DNA of 64,000 nt from Paratinospora sagittata (lineage: Eukaryota; Streptophyta; Magnoliopsida; Ranunculales; Menispermaceae): NCBI GenBank assembly GCA_035771175.1, contig CM069593.1, positions 33,802,741 through 33,866,740 of the forward strand. Direction: 5' to 3'. The position numbers and the translations under genes were made by a program. How positions within the stretch are numbered: the stretch's first letter is position 1; each line of letters starts with the position of its first letter. Positions 54,051 to 64,000 of this stretch are shown here, in pieces. The notes under the pieces were generated by a model that ran no database searches, was not told the DNA's origin, and saw nothing but the letters and a program-made list of their open reading frames with translations.

Positions 54051-55453
54051 TTTCGTTTAAACTATGGTTTGAGTAATTCAAAATGAGTTGGATGGAGAAA
54101 GAGAATATCTACAAATTCATATGTTGTAGCTTACTTCCGGAACATCGGCCACCGTTGATTAGTACTTTAAATAAATAGTAGCAGCTGGTCCGGTCACTGG
54201 TTACTGAAAAGTCACTCAAAGCTGCTGGTTTTTTGGAACCTGTCCATATATTTCCGACACATTTTGAATTACTCAAATCAGAGTTAAAAAGGAAGAGTTA
54301 TGGTCATTTCAAGTTTATTTATCGATTGGTCAATTGATATGTCGGTCGGTAAGCAAACTTATATAACAATCAACTACCTCTTGGATCGATAAGTTACTTG
54401 ATTGACTAGTATATTGATTGACGAATCGGTACGTAAACTTTAAATAACCAAAACTTTTTCGTTTTAACTATAGTTTGAGTAATTCAAAATGAGTTGGATG
54501 GAGAAAGAGAATATCTACAAATTCATATGTTGTAGCTTACTTTCGGGACACAGGTCACCGTTGATTAGTACTTTAAATATTTTGTAGCAATTGGTCCGGT
54601 CACTAATTACTGGAAAGTCACTCAAAGCTGCTGGTTTTTTGGATCTTGTCCTCATATTTCCAACTCATTTTGAATTACTAAAATCAGAGTTAAAACGAAA
54701 GAGTTATGGTCATTTCAAGTTTATTTATCGATTGGTCAATTAATATGTCGGTCGGTAAGCAAACTTATATAGCAATCAACTCCCTTTTGGATGGATAAGT
54801 TGGTTGACTGACTAGTATATTGATTGACCAATCGGTACGTAAATTTTAAATATCCACAACTTATTCGTTTTAGCTATGGTTTGAGTAATTTAAAATGAGT
54901 TGGATGGAGAAAGAGAATATCTACAAATTCATATGCCGTAACTTACTTTTGGAACACAGGTAACCGTTGATTTGTACTTTGGATATTTAGTTGGAACTGG
55001 TCCAGCCACCGATAAGTAAAAAGTCATTGAAAGCTGCTGGTTTTTTAGATCGTGTCCTCATATTTCCAACACATTTTGAATTACTCAAATTGGAGTTAAA
55101 ACGAAAGAGTTATGGTCATTTCAAGTTTACTTATCGATTTGTCAATTATTATGTCGGTCGGTAAGCAACCTTATATAGCAATCAACTACCTTTTGGACCG
55201 ATAAGTTAGTTGACTGACTAGTATATTGATTGACCAACCGGTACGTAAATTTTAAATAACAACAACTTTTTCGTTTAAACTATGGTTTGAGTAATTCAAA
55301 ATGAGTTGGATGGAGAAAGAGAATATCTACAAATTAATATGTTCTAGCTTACTTCCGGAACACCAGTAACCGTTGATTAGTACTTTAAATAATTAGAATC
55401 AACTGGTCGGGTCACTGATTACTGGAAAGTCACTCAAAGCTACTGGTTTTTTG
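54051..55453 (+). repeat. Mixed monomers after the large duplication
   Basis: Starts in this stretch are 54236, 54642 and 55048. Monomer 54236 resembles 43277 (cgacacatt, aacctgtcc). Monomer 54642 joins a ggatcttgtcc left part to a right part like 47336 (caactccctt, atatccac). Monomer 55048 resembles 47742. I see no regular higher-order period. Confidence 0.75.
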
Positions 55454-57889
55454 GATCCTGTCCTCATATTTCAAACACATTTTGAATTACTCAAATCGGA
55501 GTTAAAACGGAAGAGTTATGGTCATTTCAAGTTTATTTATCGATTGGTCAATTGATATGTCGGTCGGTGAGCAAACTTATATAGCAATCAACTACCTTTT
55601 GGATCGATAAGTTACTTGATTGACTTGTATATTGATTGACCAATCGGTACGTAAATTTTAAATAACCACAACTTTTTCGTTTTAACTATGGTTTGAGTAA
55701 TTCAAAATGAGTTGGATGGAGAAAAAGAACATCTACAAATTCATATGTTGTAGCTTACTTTCGGAACACAGGTGACCGTTGATTTGTACTTTGGATATTT
55801 AGTTGGAACTGGTCCAGTAACCGATAAGTAAAAAGTCATTGAAAGCTGCTAGTTTTTTAGATCGTGTCCTCATATTTCCAACACATTTTGAATTACTAAA
55901 ATTGGAGTTAAAACGAAAGAGTTATGGTCATTTCAAGTTTATTTATCGATTGGTCAATTTATACGTCGGTCGGTAAGCAACCTTATATAGCAATCAACAA
56001 CCTTTTGGATCGATAAGTTAGTTGACTGACTAGTATATTGATTGACCAATCGGTACGTAAATTTTAAATAACAACAACTTTTTCGTTTAAACTATGGTTT
56101 GAGTAATTCAAAATGAGTTGGATGGAGAAAGAGAATATCTACAAATTCATATGTTGTAGCTTACTTCCGGAACACCAGTAACCGTTGATTAGTACTTTAA
56201 ATAATTAGAATCAACTGGTCGGGTCACTGATTACTGGAAAGTCACTCAAAGCTACTGGTTTTTTGGATCCTGTCCTCATATTTCCAACACATTTTGAATT
56301 ACTCAAATCGGAGTTAAAACGGAAGAGTTATGGTCATTTCAAGTTTATTTATCGATTGGTCAATTGATATGTCGGTCGGTGAGCAAACTTATATAGCAAT
56401 CAACTACCTTTTGGATCGATAAGTTACTTGATTGACTTGTATATTGATTGACCAATCGGTACGTAAATTTTAAATAACCACAACTTTTTCTTTTTAACTA
56501 TGGTTTGAGTAATTCAAAATGAGTTGGATGGAGAAAAAGAATATCTACAAATTCATATGTTGTAGCTTACTTTCGGAACACAGGTGACCGTTGATTTGTA
56601 CTTTGGATATTTAGTTGGAACTGGTCCAGTCACCGATATGTAAAAAGTCATTGAAAGCTGCTTTTTTTTTAGATCGTGTCCTCATATTTCCAACACATTT
56701 TGAATTACTCAAATTGGAGTTAAAACGAAAGAGTTATGGTCATTTCAAGTTTATTTATCGATTGGTCAATTTATATGTCGGTCGGTAAGCAACCTTATAT
56801 AGCAATCAACAACCTTTTGGATCGATAAGTTAGTTGACTGACTAGTATATTGATTGACCAATCGGTACGTAAATTTTAAATACCAACAACTTTTTCGTTT
56901 AAACTATGGTTTGAGTAATTCAAAATGAGTTGGATGGAGAAAGAGAATATCTACAAATTCATATGTTGTAGCTTACTTTCGGAACACAGGTAACCGTTGA
57001 TTTGTACTTTGGATATTTAGTTGGAACTGGTCCAGTCACCGATAAGTTAAAAGTCATTGAAAGCTGCTAGTTTTTTAGATCGTGCCCTCATATTTCCAAC
57101 ACATTTTGAATTACTCAAATTGGAGTTAAAACGAAAGAGTTATGGTCATTTCAAGTTTATTTATCGATTGGTCAATTTATATGTCGGTCGGTAAGCAACC
57201 TTATATAGCAATCAACAACCTTTTGGATCGATAAGTTAGTTGACTGACTAGTATATTGATTCACCAATCGGTACGTAAATTTTAAATAACAACAACTTTT
57301 TCGTTTAAACTATGGTTTGAGTAATTCAAAATGAGTTGGATGGAGAAAGAGAATATCTACAAATTCATATGTTGTAGCTTACTTCCGGAACACCAGTAAC
57401 CGTTGATTAGTACTTTAAATAATTAGAATCAACTGGTCGGGTCACTGATTACTGGAAAGCCACTCAAAGCTACTGGTTTTTTGGATCCTGTCCTCATATT
57501 TCCAACACATTTTGAATTACTCAAATCGGAGTTAAAACGGAAGAGTTATGGTCATTTCAAGTTTATTTATCGATTGGTCAATTGATATGTCGGTCGGTGA
57601 GCAAACTTATATAGCAATCAACTACCTTTTGGATCGATAAGTTACTTGATTGACTTGTATATTGATTGACCAATCGGTGCGTAAATTTTAAATAACCGCA
57701 ACTTTTTCGTTTTAACTATGGTTTGAGTAATTCAAAATGAGTTTGATGGAGAAAGAGAATATCTACAAATTCGTATGTTGTAACTTCCTTTCGGAACACC
57801 GGTAACCGTTGATTAGTACTTTAAATAATTAGTAGCAACAGGTCCGGTCACTGATTACTGGAAAGTTACTCAAACCTGGTGGTTTTTTG
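55454..57889 (+). repeat. Two-monomer HOR (812 bp), three variants
   Basis: Pairs start at 55454, 56266 and 57078. One monomer type has ggatcctgtcc, gtcggtgagcaaac and gttacttgattgacttg. The other has agatcgtgtcc, caatttatatgtcgg (caatttatacgtcgg at 55860), gtaagcaacctt and aacaacaac. The order of the two types is reversed in the last pair because two agatcg-type monomers (56672 and 57078) are adjacent, showing a local one-monomer gain. Confidence 0.83.
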
Positions 57890-59107
57890 CATCCTGTCCA
57901 CATATTTCCAACACATTTTGAATTACTCAAATCGGAGTTATAACGGAAGTGTTATGGTCATTTCAAGTTTATTTATTGATTGGTCAATTGATATGTCGGT
58001 CGGTAAGCAAACTTATATAACAATCAACTACCTTTTGGATCGATAAGTTACTTGATTGACTAGTATATTGATTGACCAATCGGTACGTAAATTTTAAATA
58101 ACCACAACCTTTTCGTTTTAACTATGGTTTGAGTAATTCAAAATGAGTTGGATGGAGAAAGAGAATATCTACAAATTCATATGTTGTAGCTTACTTTCGG
58201 AACACAGGTCACCGTTGACTAGTACTTTAAATATTTAGTAGCTATTGGTCCGGTCACTGATTACTGGAAAGTCACTCAAAGCTGCTGGTTTTTTGGATCT
58301 TGTTCTCATATTTCCAACTCATTTTGAGTTACTAAAATCAAAGTTAAAACGAAAGAGTTATGGTCATTTCAAGTTTATTTATCGATTGGTCAATTGATAT
58401 GTCGGTCGGTGAGCAAACTTATATAGCAATCAACTACCTTTTGGATCGATAAGTTACTTGATTAACTTGTATATTGATTGACCAATCGGTACCTAAATTT
58501 TAAATAACCACAACTTTTTCGTTTTAACTATGGTTTGAGTAATTCAAAATGAGTTGGATAGAGAAAAAGAATATCTACAAATTCATATGTTGTAGCTTAC
58601 TTTCGGAACACAGGTAACCGTTGATTTGTACTTTGGATATTTAGTTGGAACTGGTCCAGTCACCGATAAGTAAAAAGTCATTGAAAGCTGCTGGTTTTTT
58701 AGATCGTGTCATCATATTTCCAACACATTTTGAATTACTCAAATTGGAGTTAAAACGAAAGAGATATGGTCATTTCAAGTTTATTTATCGATTGGTCAAT
58801 TTATATATCGGTCGGTAAGCAACCTTATATAGCAATAACCAACCTTTTGGATCGATAAGTTAGTTGACTGACTAGTATATTGATTGACCAATCGGTACGT
58901 AAATTTTAAATAACAACAACTTTTTCGTTTAAACTATGATTTCAGTAATTCAAAATGAGTCGGATGGAGAAAGAGAATATCTACAAGTTCATATGTTGTA
59001 GCCTACTTCCGGAACACCAGTCACCGTTGATTAGTACTTTAAATATTTAGTAGCAACTGGTCGGGTCACAGATTACTGGAAAGTCACTCAAAGCTACTGG
59101 TTTTTTG
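57890..59107 (+). repeat. Three monomers of mixed type
   Basis: Starts are 57890 (gcatcctgtcc type, as at 48554), 58296 (ggatcttgttc type, as at 48960) and 58702 (agatcgtgtcatc). They reuse types from the ten-monomer block in a new order. Nothing else is visible. Confidence 0.75.
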
Positions 59108-59512
59108 GATCCTGTCCTCATATTTCCAACACATTTTGAATTAATCAAATAGGAATTGAAACGGAAGAGCTATGGTCATTTCAAGTTTATTTATCGATTG
59201 GTCAATTGATATGTCGGTCGATAAGCAAACTTATATAGCAATCAACTACCTTTTGGATCGATAAGTTACTTGATTGACTAGTATATTGATTGCCAATCGG
59301 TACGTAAATTTTAAATAACCACAACTTTTTCGTTTTAACTATGGTTTGAGTAATTCAAAATGAGTTGGATGGAGAAAGAGAATATCTACAAATTCATATG
59401 TTGTAGCTTACTTTCGCAACACAGGTCACCGTTGATTAGTACTTTAAATATTTAGTAGCAATTGGTCCGGTCACTGATTACTGGAAAGTCACTCAAAGCT
59501 GCTGGTTTTTTG

Positions 59513-59913
59513 GATCTTGTCCTCATATTTCCAACTCATTTTGAATTACTAAAATCAGAGTTAAAACGAAAGAGTTATGGTCATTTCAAGTTTATTTGTC
59601 GATTGGTCAATTGATATGTCGGTCGGTAAGCAAACTTATATAGCAATCAACTCCCTTTTGGATCGATAAGTTGGTTGACTGACTAGTATATTGGTTGACC
59701 AATCGGTAATTTTAAATATCCACAACTTATTCGTTTTAACTATGGTTTGAGTAATTTGAAATGAGTTGGATGGAGAAAGAGAATATCTACAAATTCATAT
59801 GTTGTAACTTACTTTTGGAACACAGGTAACCGTTGATTTGTACTTTGGATATTTAGTTGGAACTGGTCCAGCCACCGATAAGTAAAAAGTCATTGAAAGC
59901 TGCTGGTTTTTTA
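59513..59913 (+). repeat. Monomer with 5-bp deletion shared with 61133-61533
   Basis: Both monomers are 401 bp. The cgtaa normally between cggta and attttaaat is absent at about 59709 and 61329. The event predates the four-monomer duplication. Confidence 0.9.
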
Positions 59914-62027
59914 GATCGTGTCCTCATATTTCCAACACATTTTGAATTACTCAAATTGGAGTTAAAACGAAAGTGTTATGGTCATTTCAAGTTTATTTAT
60001 CGATTGGTCAATTTATATGTCGGTCGGTAAGCAACCTTATATAGCAATCAACTACCTTTTGGACCGATAAGTTAGTTGACTGACTAGTATATTGATTGAC
60101 CAATCGGTACGTAAATTTTAAATAACAACAACCTTTTCGTTTAAACTATGGTTTGAGTAATTCAAAATGAGTTGGATGGAGAAAGAGAATATCTACAAAT
60201 TCATATGTTGTAGCTTACTTCCGGAACACAGGTAACCGTTGATTTGTACTTTGGATATTTAGTTGGAACTGGTCCAGTCACCGATAAGTAAAAAGTCATT
60301 GAAAGCTGCTGGTTTTTTAGATCGTGTCCTCATATTTCCAACACATTTTGAATTACTCAAATTGGAGTTAAAACGAAAGAGTTATGGTCATTTCAAGTTT
60401 ATTTATCGATTGGTCAATTTATATATCGGTCGGTAAGCAACCTTATATAGCAATTAACAACCTTTTGGATCGTTAAGTTCGTTGACTGACTAGTATATTG
60501 ATTGACCAATCGGTACGTAAATTTTAAATAACAACAACTTTTTCGTTTAAACTATGATTTGAGTAATTCAAAATGAGTCGGATGGAGAAAGAGAATCTCT
60601 ACAAAATTCATATGTTGTAGCTTACTTCCGGACCACCAGTCACCGTTGATTAGTACTTTAAATAATTAGTAGCAACTGGTCGGGTCACTGATTACGGGAA
60701 AGTCACTCAAAGCTACTGGTTTTTTGGATCCTGTCCTCATATTTCCAACACATTTTGAATTACTCAAATCGGAATTGAAACGGAAGAGCTATAGTCATTT
60801 CAAGTTTATTTATCGATTGGTCAATCGATATGTCGGTCGATAAGCAAACTTATATAGCAATCAACTACCTTTTGGATCGATAAGTTACTTGATTGACTAG
60901 TATATTGATTGACCAATCGGTACGTAAATTTTAAATAACCACAACTTTTTCGTTTTAACTATTGTTTGAGTAATTCAAAATGAGTTGGATGTAGAAAGAG
61001 AATATCTACAAATTCATATGTTGTAGCTTACTTTCGGAACACAGGTCACCGTTGATTAGTACTTTAAATATTTAGTAGCAATTGGTCCGGTCGCTGATTA
61101 CTGGAAAGTCACTCAAAGCTGCTGGTTTTTTGGATCTTGTCCTCATATTTCCAACTCATTTTGAATTACTAAAATCAGAGTTAAAACGAAAGAATTATGG
61201 TCATTTCAAGTTTATTTATCGATTGGTCAATTGATATGTCGGTCGGTAAGCAAACTTATATAGCAATCAACTCCCTTTTGGATCGATAAGTTGGTTGACT
61301 GACTAGTATATTGATTGACCAATCGGTAATTTTAAATATCCACAACTTATTCGTTTTAACTTTAGTTTGAGTAATTTAAAATGAGTTGGATGGAGAAAGA
61401 GAATATCTACAAATTCATATGTTGTAACTTACTTTTGGAACACAGGTAACCGTTGATTTGTACTTTGGATATTTAGTTGGAACTGGTCCAGCCACCGATA
61501 AGTAAAAAGTCATTGAAAGCTGCTGGTTTTTTAGATCGTGTCCTCATATTTCCAACACATTTTGAATTACTCAAATTGGAGTTAAAACGAAAGAGTTATG
61601 GTCATTTCAAGTTTATTTATCGATTGGTCAATTTATATGTCGGTCGGTAAGCAACCTTATATAGCAATCAACTACCTTTTGGACCGATAAGTTAGTTGAC
61701 TGACTAGTATATTGATTGACCAATCGGTACGTAAATTTTAAATAACAACAACCTTTTCGTTTAAACTATGGTTTGAGTAATTCAAAATGAGTTGGATGGA
61801 GAAAGAGAATATTTGCAAATTCATATGTTGTAGCTTACTTCCGGAACACTAGTAACCGTTGATTAGTACTTTAAATAATTAGATTCAACTGGTTGGGTCA
61901 CTGATTACTGGAAAGTCACTCAAAGCTACTGGTTTTTTGGATCCTGTCCTCATATTTCCAACACATTTTGAATTACTCAAATCGGAGTTAAAACGGAAGA
62001 GTTATGGTCATTTCAAGTTTATTTATC

Positions 62028-62131
62028 GATTGGTCAATTGATATGTCGGTCGGTGAGCAAACTTATATAGCAATCAACTACCTTTTGGATCGATAAGTTA
62101 CTTGATTGACTTGTATATTGATTGACCAATC
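62028..62131. repeat. Inner perfect 11-bp dyad within the core
   Basis: GATTGGTCAAT at 62028-62038 and ATTGACCAATC at 62121-62131 are exact inverted copies. They are symmetric about 62079.5, the same axis as the 50-bp arms of this monomer (61958-62007 and 62152-62201). The agreement of axes shows that arms and core belong to one large palindrome. The motif is conserved in most monomers; some copies carry cgagtggtc or ttcgtcaat variants on the left side. Confidence 0.9.
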
Positions 62132-63175
62132 GGTACGTAAATTTTAAATAACCACGACTTTTTCGTTTTAACTATGGTTTGAGTAATTCAAAATGAGTTG
62201 GATGGAGAAAGAGAATATCTATAAATTCATATGTTGTAGCTTACTTTCGGAACACAGGTAACCGTTAATTTGTACTTTGGATATTTAGTTGGAACTGGTC
62301 CAGTCACCGATAAGTAAAAAGTCATTGAAAGCTGCTGGTTTTTTAGATCGTGTCCTCATATTTCCAACACATTTTGAATTACTCAAATTGGAGTTAAAAT
62401 GAAAGAGTTATGGTCATTTCAAGTTTATTTATCGATTGGTCAATTTATATGTCGGTCGGTAAGCAACCTTATATAGCAATCAACAACCTTTTGGATCGAT
62501 AAGTTAGTTGCCTGACTAGTATATTGATTGACCAATCGGTACGTAAATTTTAAATAACAACAACTTTTTCGTTTATACTATGGTCTGAGTAATTCAAAAT
62601 GAGTTGGATGGAGAAAGAGAATATCTACAAATTCATATGTTGTAGCTTACTTCCGGAACACCAGTCACCGTTGATTAGTACTTTAAATAATTAGAATCAA
62701 TTGGTCGCGTCACTGATTACTGGAAAGTCACTCAAAGCTACTGGTTTTTTGGATCCTGTCCTCATATTTCCAACACATTTTGAATTACTCAAATCGGAGT
62801 TAAAACGGAAGAGTTATGGTCATTTCAAGTTTATTTATCGATTGGTCAATTGATATGTCGGTCGGTGAGCAAACTTATATAGCAATCAACTACCTTTTGG
62901 ATCGATAAGTTACTTGATTGACTTGTATATTGATTGACCAATCGGTGCGTAAATTTTAAATAACCGCAACTTTTTCGTTTTAACTATGGTTTGAGTAATT
63001 CAAAATGAGTTTGATGGAGAAAGAGAATATCTACAAATTCGTATGTTGTAACTTCCTTTCGGAACACCGGTAACCGTTGATTAGCACTTTAAATATTTAG
63101 TAGCAACTGGTCCGGTCACTGATTACTGGAAAGTCACTCAAAGCTCTTGGGTTTTTGGATCCTGTCCTCATATTT

Positions 63176-63225
63176 CCAACTCATTTTGAATTACTCAAAT
63201 CGGAGTTAAAACGAAAGAGTTATGG
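63176..63225 (+). repeat. Left arm of the 50-bp inverted repeat in the monomer
   Basis: Read on the minus strand, this 50-bp stretch matches 63370-63419 without gaps at 45 of 50 positions by hand count. The shared core includes TTTCGTTTTAACT and TTTGAGTAATTCAAAATGAG. Equivalent arms occur in almost every monomer, usually with 5 to 8 mismatches. Together with the right arm and the core it makes a 244-bp dyad per monomer. Confidence 0.93.
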
Positions 63226-63369
63226 TAATTTCTAGTTTATTTATCGAGTTGTCAATTGATATGACGGTCGGTAAGAAAACTTATATAGCAATCAAATACC
63301 TTTTGGATCGATAAGTTAGTTGACTGACTAGTATATTGATTGACCAATCGGTACGTAAATTTTAAATAA

Positions 63370-63419
63370 CCACAACTTTTTCGTTTTAACTATGGTTTGA
63401 GTAATTCAAAATGAGTTGG
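63370..63419 (-). repeat. Right arm of the 50-bp inverted repeat in the monomer
   Basis: This is the inverted partner of 63176-63225. Mismatches fall at arm positions 4, 9, 23, 24 and 26. The spacer between arms is 144 bp, too long for a tight hairpin from the arms alone. The spacer is itself palindromic in an ungapped register (44 of 72 pairs here), so the dyad continues to the axis. Confidence 0.93.
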
Positions 63420-64000
63420 ATGGAGAAAGAGAATATCTACAAATTCATATGTTGTAGCTTACTTTCGGAACACAGGTCACCGTTGATTAGTACTTTAAAT
63501 ATTTAGTAGCAATTGGTCCGGTCACTGATTACTGGAAAGTCACTCAAAGCTGCTGGTTTTTTGGATCTTGTCCTCATATTTCCAACTCATTTTGAATTAC
63601 TAAAATCAGAGTTAAAACGAAAGAGTTATGGTCATTTCAAGTTTATTTATCGATTGGTCAATTGATATGTCGGTCGGTAAGCAACCTTATATAGCAATCA
63701 ACTACCTTTTGGATCGATAAGTTAGTTGACTGACTAGTATATTGATTGAGCAATCGGTACGTAATTTTTAAATAACCACAACTTTTTCGTTTTAACTATG
63801 GTTTGAGTAATTCAAAATGAGTTTGATGGAGAAAGAGAATATCTACAAATTCGTATGTTGTAACTTCCTTTCGGAACACCGGTAACCGTTGATTAGCACT
63901 TTAAATATTTAGTAGCAACTGGTCCGGTCACTGATTACTGGAAAGTCACTCAAAGCTCTTGGGTTTTTGGATCCTGTCCTCATATTTCCAACTCATTTTG

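Larger units (their letters stand above)
59108..62345 (+). repeat. Four-monomer HOR, two copies (about 1620 bp each)
   Basis: Units are 59108-60726 and 60727-62345. Both contain, in order, a ggaattgaaacgg monomer, a ggatcttgtcc monomer with a shared 5-bp deletion (cggtaattttaaat near 59705 and 61325), a monomer with gtaagcaacctt and ggaccgataag, and a fourth monomer that differs between copies (agatcg type at 60320, ggatcc type at 61940). The shared deletion is strong evidence of common descent. Confidence 0.88.
63158..63563 (+). repeat. Representative 406-bp monomer
   Basis: This intact monomer serves as a reference for the parts of the unit. In order: GATC start; left long arm 63176-63225; a core of 144 bp with its axis at about 63297.5; right long arm 63370-63419; then 162 bp to the next left arm at 63582, which includes a purine-rich GGAGAAAGAGAA block, an ACAGGTCACCG motif (ACCGGTCACCG in many copies), an AT-rich TACTTTAAATATTTAG segment and a closing T run. 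The choice of start is arbitrary because the array is circularly permutable. Monomers differ mainly in linked blocks, such as caaatcgg with gtcatttcaag versus caaattgg with gtcttttgagg, which allow subtypes to be followed through the higher-order repeats. Confidence 0.95.
1..64000 (+). repeat. Tandem satellite array, about 406-bp monomer, 158 complete copies
   Basis: I placed monomer starts at the GATC (or its variant) that follows a T-rich run and precedes a TGTCC-like motif. Starts recur from 3 to 63970 without interruption or change of strand. Of 158 complete monomers, 136 have a net length of exactly 406. Exceptions by start are: 407 at 3; 383 at 1628; 405 at 7695; 408 at 15814 and 22718; 405 at 24750, 27185 and 29620; 342 at 33273; 387 at 34021; 405 at 35626, 36843 and 39276; 404 at 38060; 348 at 40899; 405 at 43683, 49772, 53425 and 59108; 401 at 59513 and 61133; 407 at 60320. 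No stretch over 300 bp lies outside the repeat. No coding function is supported. This is satellite heterochromatin by structure; the family is not recognised. Confidence 0.98.
62346..64000 (+). repeat. Last monomers and partial copy at the right edge
   Basis: Starts are 62346, 62752, 63158, 63564 and the partial 63970-64000. The monomer at 62752 shares cggtgcgtaaat and accgcaac with 57484. The segment with attcgtatg, gattagcac and gctcttgggttttt at the end of 62752 recurs 812 bp later at the end of 63564, a two-monomer step. The array continues beyond the right edge. Confidence 0.85.

Noticed and set aside
63291..63306. TATA-like aacttatatagc in each monomer core as a promoter
   Set aside because: It is an AT-rich part of the palindrome core without any downstream gene. 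Satellite transcription is possible but the sequence gives no evidence.
63381..63397. CENP-B box-like TTTCGTTTTAACTATGG in the right arm
   Set aside because: The TTCG....A half of the mammalian box fits, but the essential CGGG half is TATG here. The inverted copy in the left arm has TCCG instead. The match is partial and no CENP-B system can be assumed.
1..64000. 5S rDNA array or rDNA spacer, since about 400-bp tandem units can be 5S repeats
   Set aside because: I see no 5S coding region, internal promoter boxes or T-run terminator after a conserved gene, and no rRNA or tRNA-like segment on either strand.
1..64000. CRISPR array
   Set aside because: The repeat unit is 406 bp with no short repeat and unique spacer pattern; successive units are similar over their entire length.
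1..64000. Embedded transposon, LTR element or viral insertion
   Set aside because: Monomer phase is continuous from 3 to 63970. All length departures are accounted for by small indels, so there is no room for an insertion.

Overview
The whole window is one uninterrupted satellite DNA array. It holds 158 complete monomers of about 406 bp (first start at 3, last complete one ending at 63969) and a partial copy at each edge, all in the same orientation. I see no genes, RNA genes, transposons, telomere repeats or unique sequence. Such large homogeneous arrays are typical of eukaryotic heterochromatin (pericentromere, centromere or subtelomere). A plant is a plausible source, but I do not recognise the satellite family and the sequence alone does not fix the organism. 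G+C was 34% in a stretch I counted by hand (63541-63960).

The monomer is not featureless. About 244 bp of it forms a very large imperfect palindrome: two 50-bp arms (about 88-90% identical when inverted) flank a 144-bp core that is itself an ungapped weaker inverted repeat. The remaining 162 bp shows a weaker dyad centred half a monomer (203 bp) away. The simplest reading is that the 406-bp unit began as a head-to-head inverted duplication of a half-unit of about 203 bp and was then amplified in tandem.

Higher-order layout. Positions 3-7694 hold monomers with a loose three-monomer pattern (1218 bp) and six- and eight-monomer copies. Positions 7695-11753 hold a five-monomer repeat, and 12566-15001 a three-monomer tandem duplication. 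Positions 16222-32866 hold a clear six-monomer higher-order repeat (HOR) in seven units of 2435-2436 bp; unit 3 is a five-monomer recombinant of 2032 bp. Positions 32867-34813 are its decaying edge with two truncated monomers. Positions 37248-40898 hold three copies of a three-monomer HOR (about 1217 bp), and 40899-44087 two copies of a four-monomer HOR. About 46334-54050 is a large duplication of ten monomers whose second copy has lost one. Positions 55454-57889 hold a two-monomer HOR, and 59108-62345 a four-monomer HOR.

The array therefore records successive unequal exchanges at different scales (2, 3, 4, 5, 6, 8 and 10 monomers). The most homogeneous and apparently youngest expansion lies at 16-33 kb, and more diverged monomers lie on both sides.
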